Positions 1-8,849 of a DNA stretch of 64,000 nt are shown piece by piece. Every line of letters starts with the position of its first letter. Position 1 is the first letter of the stretch. The stretch comes from Rhodoferax sp. (lineage in GTDB: Bacteria > Pseudomonadota > Gammaproteobacteria > Burkholderiales > Burkholderiaceae_C): NCBI GenBank assembly GCA_008015235.1, contig SSFF01000001.1, positions 124,001 through 188,000 of the forward strand, in the 5' to 3' direction. Both the position numbers and the translations under genes were made by a program. The notes under the pieces are model-generated. The model was given only the letters and a program-made list of their open reading frames with translations, was not told the origin of the DNA and did no database searches.

Positions 1-1935
1 GTAGAAGCCGACGGCCTTGGACTCGTCGTTCATGTAGTTCTTGATGCCGTGGGCGTTGACCTTGGCCACCTCGTCCAGGCCCCACTTGGTGGTGTCCTTG
101 TTGGCATAGAGCACGTCGAACAGGGTCTTGCCCTTGTATTCGGGCATCTTGTCGAGCAGCTCTGCGCTCCAGACTTCCTCGACCTTGAAGCGCTTGGAGA
201 ACTCGATGTACTGCCACAGGTCGGAACGTGCCTGCCCCGGTGCGCTGACCTGCTGGCGCCAGAACTGGCTGCGGCGCTCGGCGTTGCCGTAGGCGCCTTC
301 CTTTTCCATCCACATGGCCGAAGGCAGGATCAGGTCGGCCGAAGTGGCCGACACCGTGGGGTAGACGTCGGAGTGGACCACGAATGCCTTGGGATTGCGC
401 CAGCCCGGCAGGACTTCCTGGTTGATGTTCGGGCCGGCCTGCATGTTGTTGGTGGTGGAGGCCCAGAAGAAACCGAGCTTGCCGTCCTTGAGCGCGCGGC
501 TCTGTGCCACGGCGTGCAGGCCCACCCACTCGGGGAGGGTGCCGGCCGGCAACTTCCAGAGTTTTTCGGTGATTTCCCGGTGTTTGGGGTTCATCACCAC
601 CATGTCGGCGGGCAGGCGGTGGGCAAAGGTACCGACTTCGCGGGCTGTGCCGCAGGCCGAGGGTTGGCCGGTGAGTGAGAATGGGCCGTTGCCGGGTTCG
701 GAGATCTTGCCCACCAGCAGGTGGACGTTGTAGATCATGTTGTTGACCCAAGTGCCGCGGGTGTGCTGGTTGAAGCCCATGGTCCAGTAGGACACGACCT
801 TGGTCTTGGGGTCGGCATAGGCCTTGGCCAGTGCCTCCAGACGGTCCTTGGGCACGCCGGAAATCTCGTGGGCCTTGTCCAGGGTGTATTCGGCCACGAA
901 CTTCTTGAAGTCGTCGAAGCTGATGTCTTCGGCCTTGTTCGGGTCACCCTTGGGTTTGCCGTCGGCACCGGGGTAGCCGTTGTTGCCGGCCGCTACTTCC
1001 AATGGGTGGTTGGGGCGCAGGCCGTAGCCGATGTCGGTCACGCCCTTCTTGAACTTGACGTGCTTCTTGACGAAGTCCTCGTTGACCGCACCGTTCTGGA
1101 TGATGTAGTTGGCGATGTAGTTGAGGATGGCCAGGTCGGACTGCGGCTTGAAGATCAGCTCGTTATCGGCCAGTTCGCAGGTGCGGTGGCTGAAGGTGGA
1201 CAGCACGTGGATCTTGACGTGCTTGGCGGTCAGGCGGCGGTCGGTGATACGGCTCCACAGGATGGGGTGCATCTCGGCCATGTTGGAGCCCCACAACGCA
1301 AATGCATCGGCGTGCTCGGCGTCGTCGTAGCAGCCCATGGGCTCGTCGATACCGAAGGTGCGCATGAAGCCGGCCACCGCCGAGGCCATGCAGTGGCGCG
1401 CGTTCGGGTCGAGGTTGTTGGTGCGGAATCCCGCCTTCATGAGCTTGGCGGCGGCATAGCCTTCCCAGATGGTCCACTGGCCGGAGCCGAACATGGCGAT
1501 GTTGCGTGGCCCGCCTTCCTTGAGCGCGGCCTTGGTCTTCTCGGCCATGATGTCAAAGGCCTTGTCCCAGGTGATGGGGGTGAATTCGCCCTGCTTGTCG
1601 AACTGACCGTTCTTCATGCGCAGCAGTGGCTGTTCCAGACGGTCCTTGCCGTACATGATCTTGGACAGGAAGTAGCCCTTGATGCAGTTGATGCCCTTGT
1701 TCACCGGGGCGTCGGGGTCACCCTGGGTGGCGACCACGCGGTTGTCCTTGACCCCGACCAGCACGCCGCAGCCGGTGCCGCAGAAACGGCACACGCCCTT
1801 GTCCCAGCGCACACCCGCATCCTTGGGTGCGGCGGTGGCAGCCAGTGCCTGGGCACCGGGAATGCTGACACCGGCCACGGTGGCGGCAGCGGTAACGGCT
1901 TGCGCCTTAATCAATTCACGACGGGTTACTTGCAT
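1..1935 (-). CDS. napA: periplasmic nitrate reductase catalytic subunit NapA (3' end beyond window)
   Basis: Reduces nitrate to nitrite in the periplasm using Mo-bis-MGD and one [4Fe-4S] cluster. The N-terminus carries a twin-arginine signal (TRRELIK, residues 4-10) ending near ALAA. The cluster ligands are C49, C52, C56 and C84, and the predicted Mo ligand is C182 in [10 protein letters not shown]. The 645 residues visible are in frame up to base 1; the family is usually about 830 residues, so roughly 190 residues lie outside. It starts 2 bases after the napD stop, as expected for a napDA operon in which NapD guards the Tat signal. Identification is firm. Confidence 0.97.
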   Translation of the reverse strand, partial: MQVTRRELIKAQAVTAAATVAGVSIPGAQALAATAAPKDAGVRWDKGVCRFCGTGCGVLVGVKDNRVVATQGDPDAPVNKGINCIKGYFLSKIMYGKDRLEQPLLRMKNGQFDKQGEFTPITWDKAFDIMAEKTKAALKEGGPRNIAMFGSGQWTIWEGYAAAKLMKAGFRTNNLDPNARHCMASAVAGFMRTFGIDEPMGCYDDAEHADAFALWGSNMAEMHPILWSRITDRRLTAKHVKIHVLSTFSHRTCELADNELIFKPQSDLAILNYIANYIIQNGAVNEDFVKKHVKFKKGVTDIGYGLRPNHPLEVAAGNNGYPGADGKPKGDPNKAEDISFDDFKKFVAEYTLDKAHEISGVPKDRLEALAKAYADPKTKVVSYWTMGFNQHTRGTWVNNMIYNVHLLVGKISEPGNGPFSLTGQPSACGTAREVGTFAHRLPADMVVMNPKHREITEKLWKLPAGTLPEWVGLHAVAQSRALKDGKLGFFWASTTNNMQAGPNINQEVLPGWRNPKAFVVHSDVYPTVSATSADLILPSAMWMEKEGAYGNAERRSQFWRQQVSAPGQARSDLWQYIEFSKRFKVEEVWSAELLDKMPEYKGKTLFDVLYANKDTTKWGLDEVAKVNAHGIKNYMNDESKAVGFY

Positions 1936-1937
1936 TT

Positions 1938-2186
1938 TCAGATCTCCTGATCAGGGTGGGATTCGGTTTGCTGGTACACCATGGCCACATTGAGGACGTC
2001 CTCCGTGCGGCCAATGGCTTCGTACAGGTCCATGGCAGCGCGATCGTTCTCGCTCTCCAGGGTGATGATGATTTTTCCGTCCTCGGACGCGGCATGGACT
2101 TCGACGCCGCCCAGCGACGACAGGTGCGCCCGCACGGCCGCATCCTGGCCGGGTTTGGCATACACGATGGCACTTGAAATGTTCAC
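1938..2186 (-). CDS. napD: NapD, Tat-signal chaperone for NapA
   Basis: An 82-residue cytoplasmic protein that binds the NapA twin-arginine leader and holds back export until the cofactor is inserted. The [11 protein letters not shown] opening, ferredoxin-like size and position directly before napA match the NapD family. It is the first gene of the nap operon visible here; no napE or napF precedes it. Its upstream region (2187-2375) is shared with divergent nasT and contains several palindromes. Confidence 0.93.
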   Translation of the reverse strand: MNISSAIVYAKPGQDAAVRAHLSSLGGVEVHAASEDGKIIITLESENDRAAMDLYEAIGRTEDVLNVAMVYQQTESHPDQEI

Positions 2187-2243
2187 GTTCAGGGCTTTCA
2201 GTGGTGACCTGCACAGAAGCCGATGTGCTTGCAGGCCAAGGGT

Positions 2244-2339
2244 TTTATGTCCACATAAACTTTAAGTTTTTAAGGTTTTAAAACCATAACCCACATCAAT
2301 TTCTGGCCCAGAAAGGCAGAAAAATTTCGGGTAAACCCG
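2244..2339. promoter_or_regulatory. palindrome cluster in the napD/nasT divergent region
   Basis: Four perfect inverted repeats lie in about 95 bases: TTTATGT-CC-ACATAAA at 2244-2259, GGTTTTAAAACC at 2274-2285, TTCTGG-C-CCAGAA at 2301-2313 and CGGGT-AA-ACCCG at 2328-2339. Their centres are about 27 bases apart. The first has the 7-2-7 layout of NarL/NarP sites but not their heptamer consensus. No FNR box (TTGAT-N4-ATCAA) was found. The repeats are seen directly; a regulatory role is inference. Confidence 0.4.
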
Positions 2340-2345
2340 CAGTTT

Positions 2346-2363
2346 TCGGCATGAAAATTGCGT
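2346..2363 (+). promoter_or_regulatory. possible sigma-54 promoter of nasT
   Basis: CGGCATGAAAATTGCG has GG at 2348-2349 and GC at 2360-2361 with exactly 10 bases between, and an intact TTGC. It departs from the TGGCACG-N4-TTGCA consensus at about three positions. Transcription would begin around 2372-2374, right at the nasT ATG, giving an almost leaderless message; no Shine-Dalgarno is seen before the ATG. Confidence 0.4.
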
Positions 2364-2375
2364 GCTTGCCCCGCC

Positions 2376-3023
2376 ATGACAGAACCCTTGCGAATCGTGG
2401 TGGTGTCCCCGGAACTGGGTGTGCCGCAGGAAGGTGATGCCCACGCGGCGGCACAGATAGAGCGTGCCCGCAGCCTGCGCATCGGCTTGCTGGAGGGGGG
2501 CTTCAACATGGTGGCGGTGCTGCCGGCGGATCCCTTCCTCGATGAGCGGCTTCAGCAGCTGCGCCCGGACCTGGTCATCGTGGACGCTGAAAGCGATGCC
2601 CGCGATGCGCTGGAGCACGTTGTGCTGGCCACCCGCGATGCGCCCCGTCCCATCGTCATGTTCACCAATGACCAGGATGCGGACACTGCCCGGGCCGCCG
2701 TGACGGCCGGGGTGTCGGCCTATGTGGTGGCCGGTCTGGCGCCCGAGCGGCTGCGCCCGATCCTGGACGTGGCGCTGGCCCGCTTTGCCCGCGACCAGGC
2801 CCTGCGTACCGAGCTGGCCGATGCGCGCGAGGAAATCCACAACCTCAGCAGCGCGATGAAAGACCGCGCCGTCATTGACCGCGCCAAGGCCCTGCTGATG
2901 CAGCGCCAGTCGCTGGACGAAGCCACGGCCTATGCGCGGCTGCGCAAAGCTGCCATGGACAAGAACCTGCGCCTGGTCGAGGTGGCCCAGCGCATGCTCG
3001 ACGCCGCCGAGCTGCTGGGGTGA
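2376..3023 (+). CDS. nasT: NasT, ANTAR-domain transcription antiterminator
   Basis: Regulator of nitrate/nitrite assimilation: a receiver-like N-terminal domain (about residues 1-120), a short coiled segment, and an ANTAR RNA-binding domain at the C-terminus (AVIDRAKALLMQ...EATAYARLRKAAMDKN...). ANTAR proteins bind paired hexaloop hairpins in leader RNA and prevent terminator formation. The next transcribed element downstream carries such a hairpin and a terminator, so the target is apparent. Start is ATG 2376 (MTEPLRIVVV); the TTG 18 bases earlier is less likely. In other bacteria NasT is held by the nitrate sensor NasS; no nasS lies beside it here. Confidence 0.9.
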   Translation: MTEPLRIVVVSPELGVPQEGDAHAAAQIERARSLRIGLLEGGFNMVAVLPADPFLDERLQQLRPDLVIVDAESDARDALEHVVLATRDAPRPIVMFTNDQDADTARAAVTAGVSAYVVAGLAPERLRPILDVALARFARDQALRTELADAREEIHNLSSAMKDRAVIDRAKALLMQRQSLDEATAYARLRKAAMDKNLRLVEVAQRMLDAAELLG

Positions 3024-3039
3024 GTCCTTTGCGGCATGG

Positions 3040-3094
3040 TGCACCGCAGCAGTGCCGCACCGGATGCTGTCGTGCAAGGCACCAAAACAGTGCA
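3040..3094 (+). promoter_or_regulatory. two candidate NtrC enhancer sites
   Basis: TGCACCG-N3-CAGTGCC at 3040-3056 and GGCACCA-N3-CAGTGCA at 3078-3094 resemble the NtrC dyad TGCACCA-N3-TGGTGCA (by eye 10 and 11 of 14 positions). Their centres are 38 bases apart and the nearer one lies about 100 bases upstream of the sigma-54 promoter at 3188-3204, a usual enhancer distance. Confidence 0.5.
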
Positions 3095-3123
3095 AGCATC
3101 CGAAAATTCAAGGCAAATAACTG

Positions 3124-3167
3124 CCAGCCCGCGTAAAAATTGCGTACTACGCTATTGAATTTATAGT
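3124..3167 (-). repeat. dispersed ~45-base repeat, copy 1 (nasT-nrtA leader region)
   Basis: Read on the minus strand it begins ACTAT, continues A/T-rich, then TAGCG, a TACGCAA core and ends ACGCGGGCTGGCA. It belongs to the family listed under the other repeat copies (shared end GCGGGCTGG and start GCTAT). It is intergenic and lies just upstream of the sigma-54 promoter. Confidence 0.7.
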
Positions 3168-3186
3168 GATTGGCAACTTTTGAAAG

Positions 3187-3204
3187 TTGGCACGCTCATT
3201 GCAT
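3187..3204 (+). promoter_or_regulatory. sigma-54 (RpoN) promoter of the nas operon
   Basis: TTGGCACGCTCATTGCAT is an essentially perfect -24/-12 element: GG at 3189-3190 and GC at 3201-3202, 10 bases between. Start of transcription would be near 3213, leaving a leader of about 150 bases before nrtA. Sigma-54 dependence implies an enhancer-binding activator, most simply NtrC under nitrogen limitation. Confidence 0.9.
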
Positions 3205-3238
3205 TGATGTTCCCAAGACCCCGCTAGGGGTGGTCAAG

Positions 3239-3262
3239 ACCCCATCCAACGGCGGGTGGGGT
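3239..3262 (+). promoter_or_regulatory. ANTAR-type hexaloop hairpin in the nas leader RNA
   Basis: ACCCCATCC (3239-3247) pairs with GGGTGGGGT (3254-3262), nine pairs including one G-T, closing the six-base loop AACGGC at 3248-3253. A at loop position 1 and G at position 4 match the known ANTAR-recognised hexaloop. The preceding hairpin (3217-3235, around CCCC-GCTA-GGGG) does not show a canonical hexaloop. It lies just before the terminator at 3282-3333, so NasT binding could permit read-through. Confidence 0.7.
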
Positions 3263-3281
3263 TGCAGCCAAAAAGGACAAC

Positions 3282-3337
3282 GGCGTCCCCCAACCACTGC
3301 AGCTTGCTGCATCCGGTTGGCGGACGCCTTTTTATTT
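3282..3337 (+). terminator. leader terminator (attenuator) upstream of nrtA
   Basis: The arm 3282-3295 (GGCGTCCCCCAACC) pairs with 3315-3328 (GGTTGGCGGACGCC), 13 pairs and one C-C mismatch, followed by TTTTTATTT. It sits inside the transcribed leader, before the nrtA ribosome site, so by default it would stop transcription of the whole operon. Together with the hexaloop hairpin it is the expected NasT-controlled antitermination switch. Confidence 0.9.
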
Positions 3338-3360
3338 GCCATTTGAAAAGGAGTATTGCC

Positions 3361-4605
3361 ATGTCCACGCTGGAGAAACCCACCATGAGCCGACGCACCA
3401 TCCTGCAAGCCGCTGCCATCGGCGCCACCGCCATCGACCCCGCGCTGCGTAGCGTGGTCTACGCCGCAGGCTCCGATGCACCGGAAAAGACCGAGGTCAA
3501 GATCGGCTTCATCCCGCTGACCGACTGCGCCAGCGTGGTCATGGCCAGCGTGCTGGGCTTTGACCAGAAGTACGGCGTCAAGATCATCCCCACCAAGGAA
3601 GCGTCCTGGGCCGGGGTGCGCGACAAGCTGGTCAATGGCGAACTTGACTTTGCCCACGTGCTCTATGGCCTGGTGTACGGCGTGCATCTGGGTACCGCCG
3701 GACCCAAGAAGGACATGGCTGTGCTGATGAACCTCAACAACAACGGCCAGGCCATCTCGCTCTCCAAAGCCTTGGCCGATAAGGGTGCGGTCGATGGCCC
3801 CAGTTTGGCGAAACTGATGGCCAAGGAAAAGCGTGAATACACCTTTGCAGGCACATTCCCCACCGGAACGCACGCCATGTGGATGCACTACTGGCTCGCA
3901 GCCGCCGGTATCAACCCGCTGTCCGAAGCCAAACTGATCACCGTGCCGCCACCCCAAATGGTGGCCAACATGCGCGTGGGCAACATGGACGGTTTCTGCG
4001 TGGGCGAGCCCTGGAACCACCGCGCCATCATGGATGGCATCGGCATCACGGCCAATACCACCCAGGACATCTGGAAAGACCACCCCGAAAAGGTGCTGGG
4101 CACTACCGCCGAGTTCGTGAAGAAATATCCCAACACCACCCGTGCCGTGATGATGGCCGTGCTGGAAGCCAGCAAGTGGATCGATGCAGGCTTGCAGAAC
4201 AAGCTCAAGATGGCCGAAACCGTGGCGCAGAAGGCCTACATCAACACCAGTGTCGATGCGATCAACCAGCGCATTCTGGGCCGCTATCAAAACGGCCTGG
4301 GCAAGACCTGGGACGACCCCAACCACATGAAGTTCTACAACGACGGTGCAGTGAACTTCCCCTACCTGAGTGACGGAATGTGGTTCCTGACCCAGCACAA
4401 GCGCTGGGGCTTGCTCAAGGACCACCCCGATTACCTGGGCGTTGCCAAGCAGGTGAACCGGATTGATCTGTACAAGGATGTCGCCTCGGCCATGAAGGTA
4501 CCGGTGCCCAAGGATGCCATGCGCAGCAGCAAGCTGATGGACGGGGTGGTCTGGGACGGCAAAGACCCCAAGAAATACGCCGACGGTTTCAAGATCAAGG
4601 CCTGA
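3361..4605 (+). CDS. nrtA: nitrate ABC transporter substrate-binding protein (NrtA/NasF type)
   Basis: A 414-residue periplasmic protein that captures nitrate (possibly nitrite) for the NrtB/NrtD importer. An N-terminal twin-arginine-like segment SRRTILQAA (residues 10-18) suggests Tat export. The body (VKIGFIPLTDCASVVMA, FPTGTHAMWMHYWLAAAGINP) is typical of the NrtA/CmpA family. Start ATG 3361 follows AAAAGGAG at a good distance; the in-frame upstream start would lie inside the terminator. First gene of the nas operon, under sigma-54 and leader control. Confidence 0.93.
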   Translation: MSTLEKPTMSRRTILQAAAIGATAIDPALRSVVYAAGSDAPEKTEVKIGFIPLTDCASVVMASVLGFDQKYGVKIIPTKEASWAGVRDKLVNGELDFAHVLYGLVYGVHLGTAGPKKDMAVLMNLNNNGQAISLSKALADKGAVDGPSLAKLMAKEKREYTFAGTFPTGTHAMWMHYWLAAAGINPLSEAKLITVPPPQMVANMRVGNMDGFCVGEPWNHRAIMDGIGITANTTQDIWKDHPEKVLGTTAEFVKKYPNTTRAVMMAVLEASKWIDAGLQNKLKMAETVAQKAYINTSVDAINQRILGRYQNGLGKTWDDPNHMKFYNDGAVNFPYLSDGMWFLTQHKRWGLLKDHPDYLGVAKQVNRIDLYKDVASAMKVPVPKDAMRSSKLMDGVVWDGKDPKKYADGFKIKA

Positions 4606-4636
4606 GGCCGCGACCCAACCCACGTAAGGAAACACC

Positions 4637-5548
4637 ATGGTGAGTGCCGTATTTCATGCGCCTTTGGAGGGTGCTACAAAAAAAGAAGCTGCTGCGGCAG
4701 ACATTGTGCGGGCTACAGCCAAGAAAGACGTACAACCGGCACAGCCGGTGGCCTTGCCGGGCTACGACTGGCGCGGCCTGATGCTGCAGGTGCTGCCCCC
4801 GTTCTTCGGGCTGGCCCTGCTGGTGGGCATCTGGGCCCTCGTCAGCCTGGGCACCAGCAGCTCGATTCCCAGCCCGCTGGAAACCGCCAAGCAGGCGGTC
4901 GACATCTTCAGCGACCCGTTCTATCGCAACGGCCCCAATGACCAGGGCGTGGGCTGGAACGTGCTGATGTCGCTGGAGCGCGTGGCCATGGGCTTCGGCC
5001 TGGCGGCGTTGGTGGGCATTCCGGCCGGTTTCCTGATCGGGCGCTTCACCTTCCTGAGCCGCATGTTCAACCCGCTCATCAGCCTGCTGCGCCCGGTGTC
5101 GCCCCTGGCCTGGCTGCCCATCGGTCTGCTGGTGTTCAAGGGCGCCAACCCGGCCGCCATCTGGACCATCTTCATCTGCTCGATCTGGCCCATGGTCATC
5201 AACACGGCGGTGGGCGTGCAGCGGGTGCCGCAGGACTACATGAACGTGGCCCGGGTGCTGAACCTGTCCGAGTGGAAGATCGTGACGAAGATTCTGTTCC
5301 CCGCCGTGCTGCCCTACATGCTGACCGGTGTGCGCCTGGCGGTGGGCACGGCCTGGCTGGTGATCGTGGCCGCCGAAATGCTGACCGGCGGCGTAGGCAT
5401 CGGCTTCTGGGTCTGGGACGAGTGGAACAACCTCAACGTCAAGAACATCATCATCGCCATCTTCGTGATTGGCGTCGTCGGGCTGGTTCTCGAATACGCC
5501 CTGATCAAAGTGGCCACCGCGTTTACCTTTGAAGAGGTGCAGTCATGA
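4637..5548 (+). CDS. nrtB: nitrate ABC transporter permease
   Basis: Inner-membrane permease of 303 residues with a hydrophilic N-terminal tail of about 45 residues, then six or so membrane segments and the permease EAA loop around [23 protein letters not shown]. The tail is odd: residues 13-28 ([17 protein letters not shown] region) are encoded by a copy of the dispersed repeat. Overlaps the ATPase gene by 4 bases (ATGA), indicating translational coupling. Confidence 0.93.
   Translation: MVSAVFHAPLEGATKKEAAAADIVRATAKKDVQPAQPVALPGYDWRGLMLQVLPPFFGLALLVGIWALVSLGTSSSIPSPLETAKQAVDIFSDPFYRNGPNDQGVGWNVLMSLERVAMGFGLAALVGIPAGFLIGRFTFLSRMFNPLISLLRPVSPLAWLPIGLLVFKGANPAAIWTIFICSIWPMVINTAVGVQRVPQDYMNVARVLNLSEWKIVTKILFPAVLPYMLTGVRLAVGTAWLVIVAAEMLTGGVGIGFWVWDEWNNLNVKNIIIAIFVIGVVGLVLEYALIKVATAFTFEEVQS
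4673..4720 (+). repeat. dispersed repeat, copy 2, inside nrtB
   Basis: Starts GCTACAAAAAAAG, then AAGCTGCTGCGGCAG and ends TTGTGCGGGCTACAGCC. It keeps the spacing of the other copies and encodes part of the extra N-terminal tail of the permease, outside the membrane domain. Confidence 0.65.
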
Positions 5549-6372
5549 GCAGCCTGAAATACATCGACATCCAGGGCGTGGCCCAGACCTTCAAGACCAA
5601 GAAGGGCCTGTTCCCTGCACTGCGGGACATCAACCTCACTGTGGCCAAGGGCGAGTTCGTGGCCTTGATCGGCCACAGCGGCTGCGGCAAGTCCACCTTG
5701 CTGAACCTGATTGCCGGCCTGACCACGCCCACGCAAGGTACGTTGCTGTGCGCCAACCGCGAGATCGCCGGCCCCGGCCCCGAACGCGCCGTGGTGTTCC
5801 AGAACCACTCGCTGCTGCCTTGGCTGACCTGCTTCGAAAATGTCTACCTGGGTGTCGAGCGTGTGTTTGGCGCTGGCGCCAAGAGCACCGGTGCCCCCAG
5901 CGAAAACAAGGCCCAACTCAAGGCCCGTACCGATGCGGCCCTGGCCATGGTGGGCCTCACGGCGGCTGCACAGAAGCGCCCTGGCGAGGTCAGCGGCGGC
6001 ATGAAGCAGCGCGTGGGCATTGCGCGTGCCCTGGCCATGGAGCCCAAGGTGCTGCTGATGGACGAGCCCTTCGGTGCCCTGGACGCGCTGACCCGCGCCA
6101 AGCTGCAGGACGAGCTGCTGGAGATCGTGGCCAAGACCCAGGCCACCGTGGTCATGGTCACGCACGACGTGGACGAGGCCGTGCTGCTGTCCGACAAGAT
6201 CGTGATGATGACCAATGGCCCCGCAGCCACCATCGGCGAGGTGCTGCACGTGGACCTGCCGCGCCCACGCTCGCGCGTGGAACTGGCCGACAACGCCGCC
6301 TACCTGGGCTACCGCAAGGCCGTGATCGACTTCCTCTACACCCGCCAGGGGCATGTAGAAAAAGCAGCATAA
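5545..6372 (+). CDS. nrtD: nitrate ABC transporter ATP-binding protein
   Basis: A 275-residue ABC ATPase that powers nitrate import. Walker A is GHSGCGKST, the signature VSGGMKQR, Walker [13 protein letters not shown], and the switch His lies in VTHDVDEA. A single nucleotide-binding domain is present, with no fused solute-binding domain as in cyanobacterial NrtC. Overlaps nrtB by 4 bases and is followed by nirB 13 bases later. Confidence 0.93.
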   Translation: MSSLKYIDIQGVAQTFKTKKGLFPALRDINLTVAKGEFVALIGHSGCGKSTLLNLIAGLTTPTQGTLLCANREIAGPGPERAVVFQNHSLLPWLTCFENVYLGVERVFGAGAKSTGAPSENKAQLKARTDAALAMVGLTAAAQKRPGEVSGGMKQRVGIARALAMEPKVLLMDEPFGALDALTRAKLQDELLEIVAKTQATVVMVTHDVDEAVLLSDKIVMMTNGPAATIGEVLHVDLPRPRSRVELADNAAYLGYRKAVIDFLYTRQGHVEKAA

Positions 6373-6385
6373 GAGGAGTTTGCAC

Positions 6386-8839
6386 ATGGACATGAAACTT
6401 CCTCCCGGTGTGAAACAGAAGCTGGTGATGGTGGGCAACGGCATGGCCGGGGTGCGCACCATTGAGGAGCTGCTCAAGGTGGCCCCGGGCCTGTACGACA
6501 TCACCGTCTTCGGTGCCGAGCCGCACCCCAACTACAACCGCATCCTGTTGAGTCCCGTGCTGGCCGGTGAGCAGACGCTCGACGAGATCGTGCTCAACCC
6601 GTTCCAGTGGTACAGCGACAACGGCATCACCCTGCATGCGGGCAAGAAGGTGGTCGAGGTAGACCGCGTCAAGCGCGTGGTGCGGGCCGCCGATGGCACC
6701 GAGGCCGAATACGACCGCCTGCTGCTGTGCACTGGCTCCAACCCTTTCATGCTGCCGGTGCCAGGCAAGGAGCTGGCGGGTGTGATTGCCTACCGCGACA
6801 TCGCCGACACCAACGCCATGATCGAGGCCGCCGCGCAGTACAAGCACGCGGTCGTCATCGGTGGCGGCCTGCTGGGCCTGGAGGCGGCCAATGGGCTGAT
6901 GCTGCGCGGCATGTCCGTGAGTGTGGTGCACGTGATGCCCACGCTGATGGAGCGCCAACTCGACACCGTGGCCGGCAAGATGCTGGAAAAGTCCTTGCAG
7001 GAGCGGGGCTTGAAGTTCCTCATGGGCGCCCAGACCCAGGAGCTGGTCGGGGGCAGTGACGGCCGCGTCACGGCCGTGAAGTTCAAGGACGGGACCGAGG
7101 TGCCGGCCGACCTGGTGGTGATGGCCGTGGGCATCCGCCCCAATACCGAACTGGCGCAGGCCATGCGCCTGCACGTGGACCGCGGCATTGTGGTCACCGA
7201 CACACTGCAGACCGTGACCGACCCGCGCATCTACAGTGTGGGCGAGTGCGCGGCGCACCGGGGCATTGCGTACGGGCTGGTGGCGCCCCTGTTCGAGCAG
7301 GCCAAGGTGGCGGCCAACCACCTGGCCCAGTACGGCATCGGACGTTACACCGGCTCGCAAACGTCCACCAAGCTCAAGGTCACCGGCATCGACCTGTTCT
7401 CCGCCGGCAACTTCACCGGGGGCGAGGGCTTCGATGACATCGTCATGAGCGACCCGGCCGGTGGCGTGTACAAGAAGCTCGTCATCCAGAACGACGTGCT
7501 GGTGGGCGCCTGCCTGTACGGCGACACAGTGGACGGCAGCTGGTACTTCAAGCTCATCCGCGAGGGACGCAACATTGCCGACATCCGCGACACGCTGATG
7601 TTCGGCGAAAGCAACATCGGCGATGTGGGCCACCAGGGGCAGAACAAGGCGGCTGCCATGGCCGATACCGATGAGGTCTGCGGATGCAACGGCGTGAGCA
7701 AGGGCAGCATCTGCAAGGCCATCAAGGAAAAAGGCCTGTTCACGCTGGACGAGGTGCGCAAGCACACCAAGGCCAGTGCGTCCTGCGGCTCCTGCACCGG
7801 GCTGGTGGAGCAGCTCATCATGTTTACGGCCGGTGGCGACTACTCGGCCACGCCGAAGAAGAAGGCCGTGTGCGGCTGCACCGAGCACAGCCACCAGGAC
7901 GTGCGCGACGCCATCTTTGCGCAGAAGCTGCTCAGCATCGACGCGGTATTCAAGGCACTTGACTGGAAGACTCCCAATGGTTGCGCCACCTGCCGCCCGG
8001 CGGTCAACTACTACCTGATTTCCAGCTGGCCGAAGGAGGCGCAGGACGACCCGCAAAGCCGCTTCATCAACGAGCGCAGCCACGCCAACATCCAGAAGGA
8101 CGGCACCTATTCCGTCATTCCGCGCATGTGGGGCGGCGAGACCACGGCCGACGAGCTGCGCCGCATTGCCGATGTGGTGGACAAGTACAAGATTCCCACC
8201 GTCAAGGTCACGGGCGGCCAGCGCATCGACCTGCTGGGCGTCAAGAAAGAGGACCTGCAGGCCGTGTGGAAGGACATCGGCATGCCCTGCGGCCACGCCT
8301 ACGCCAAGGCCTTGCGCACGGTGAAGACCTGCGTCGGCTCCGAGTGGTGCCGCATGGGCACCCAGGACAGCACCCAGATGGGCAAGGACCTGGAAAAGGC
8401 CATGTGGCGCATGTATGCCCCGCACAAGGTCAAGTTCGCCGTGTCCGGCTGCCCGCGCAACTGCGCCGAAGCCGGTATCAAGGACGTGGGCGTCATCGGT
8501 GTGGACAGCGGCTGGGAGATGTACATCGCCGGCAACGGCGGCATCAAGACCGAGGTGGCCCACTTCTTCACCAAGGTCAAGACCGCTGCCGAAGTGCTGG
8601 AGTACACCGGGGCCTTCATGCAGCTGTACCGCAAGGAAGGCTGGTACCTGGAGCGCACCGTGCACTACATCAACCGCGTAGGGCTCGACCATGTGAAGCA
8701 GCGCATCCTGCACGACGAGGCCAACCGCAAGGCCTTGTGGGCTGAGCTGCAGGCGGCCCTGGAGGGCGAACCGGACCCCTGGTTCGAGTTCGACAAGGCG
8801 CGCGTCGACACCCGCCAGTTCGACGCCCTGAGCGCCTAG
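6386..8839 (+). CDS. nirB: NADH-dependent assimilatory nitrite reductase large subunit
   Basis: Reduces nitrite to ammonium in the cytoplasm with NADH, FAD, Fe-S and siroheme. In order: FAD fold (VGNGMAGVRT), NAD fold (IGGGLLGLEAA), a BFD-like [2Fe-2S] segment near residue 432 (CGCNGVSKGSICKAI) and a second Cys-rich segment near 495, then sulfite/nitrite reductase halves with CVGSEWC near 648 and CPRNC near 688 as the siroheme/[4Fe-4S] ligands. Length 817 residues matches NirB. ATG 6386 is chosen because AAGAGGAG lies 7 bases upstream; ATG 6392 is possible. Confidence 0.95.
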   Translation: MDMKLPPGVKQKLVMVGNGMAGVRTIEELLKVAPGLYDITVFGAEPHPNYNRILLSPVLAGEQTLDEIVLNPFQWYSDNGITLHAGKKVVEVDRVKRVVRAADGTEAEYDRLLLCTGSNPFMLPVPGKELAGVIAYRDIADTNAMIEAAAQYKHAVVIGGGLLGLEAANGLMLRGMSVSVVHVMPTLMERQLDTVAGKMLEKSLQERGLKFLMGAQTQELVGGSDGRVTAVKFKDGTEVPADLVVMAVGIRPNTELAQAMRLHVDRGIVVTDTLQTVTDPRIYSVGECAAHRGIAYGLVAPLFEQAKVAANHLAQYGIGRYTGSQTSTKLKVTGIDLFSAGNFTGGEGFDDIVMSDPAGGVYKKLVIQNDVLVGACLYGDTVDGSWYFKLIREGRNIADIRDTLMFGESNIGDVGHQGQNKAAAMADTDEVCGCNGVSKGSICKAIKEKGLFTLDEVRKHTKASASCGSCTGLVEQLIMFTAGGDYSATPKKKAVCGCTEHSHQDVRDAIFAQKLLSIDAVFKALDWKTPNGCATCRPAVNYYLISSWPKEAQDDPQSRFINERSHANIQKDGTYSVIPRMWGGETTADELRRIADVVDKYKIPTVKVTGGQRIDLLGVKKEDLQAVWKDIGMPCGHAYAKALRTVKTCVGSEWCRMGTQDSTQMGKDLEKAMWRMYAPHKVKFAVSGCPRNCAEAGIKDVGVIGVDSGWEMYIAGNGGIKTEVAHFFTKVKTAAEVLEYTGAFMQLYRKEGWYLERTVHYINRVGLDHVKQRILHDEANRKALWAELQAALEGEPDPWFEFDKARVDTRQFDALSA

Positions 8840-8849
8840 GAGCCGCGCC

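Noticed and set aside
2286..2302. FNR box for the nap operon (TTGAT on the minus strand)
   Set aside because: Only a half-site is present; the second half does not match ATCAA.
4284..4310. GCTATCAAAACGGCCTGGG inside nrtA as another repeat copy
   Set aside because: It lacks the AGC, GCGCAA core and spacing of the repeat and falls in a conserved coding region.
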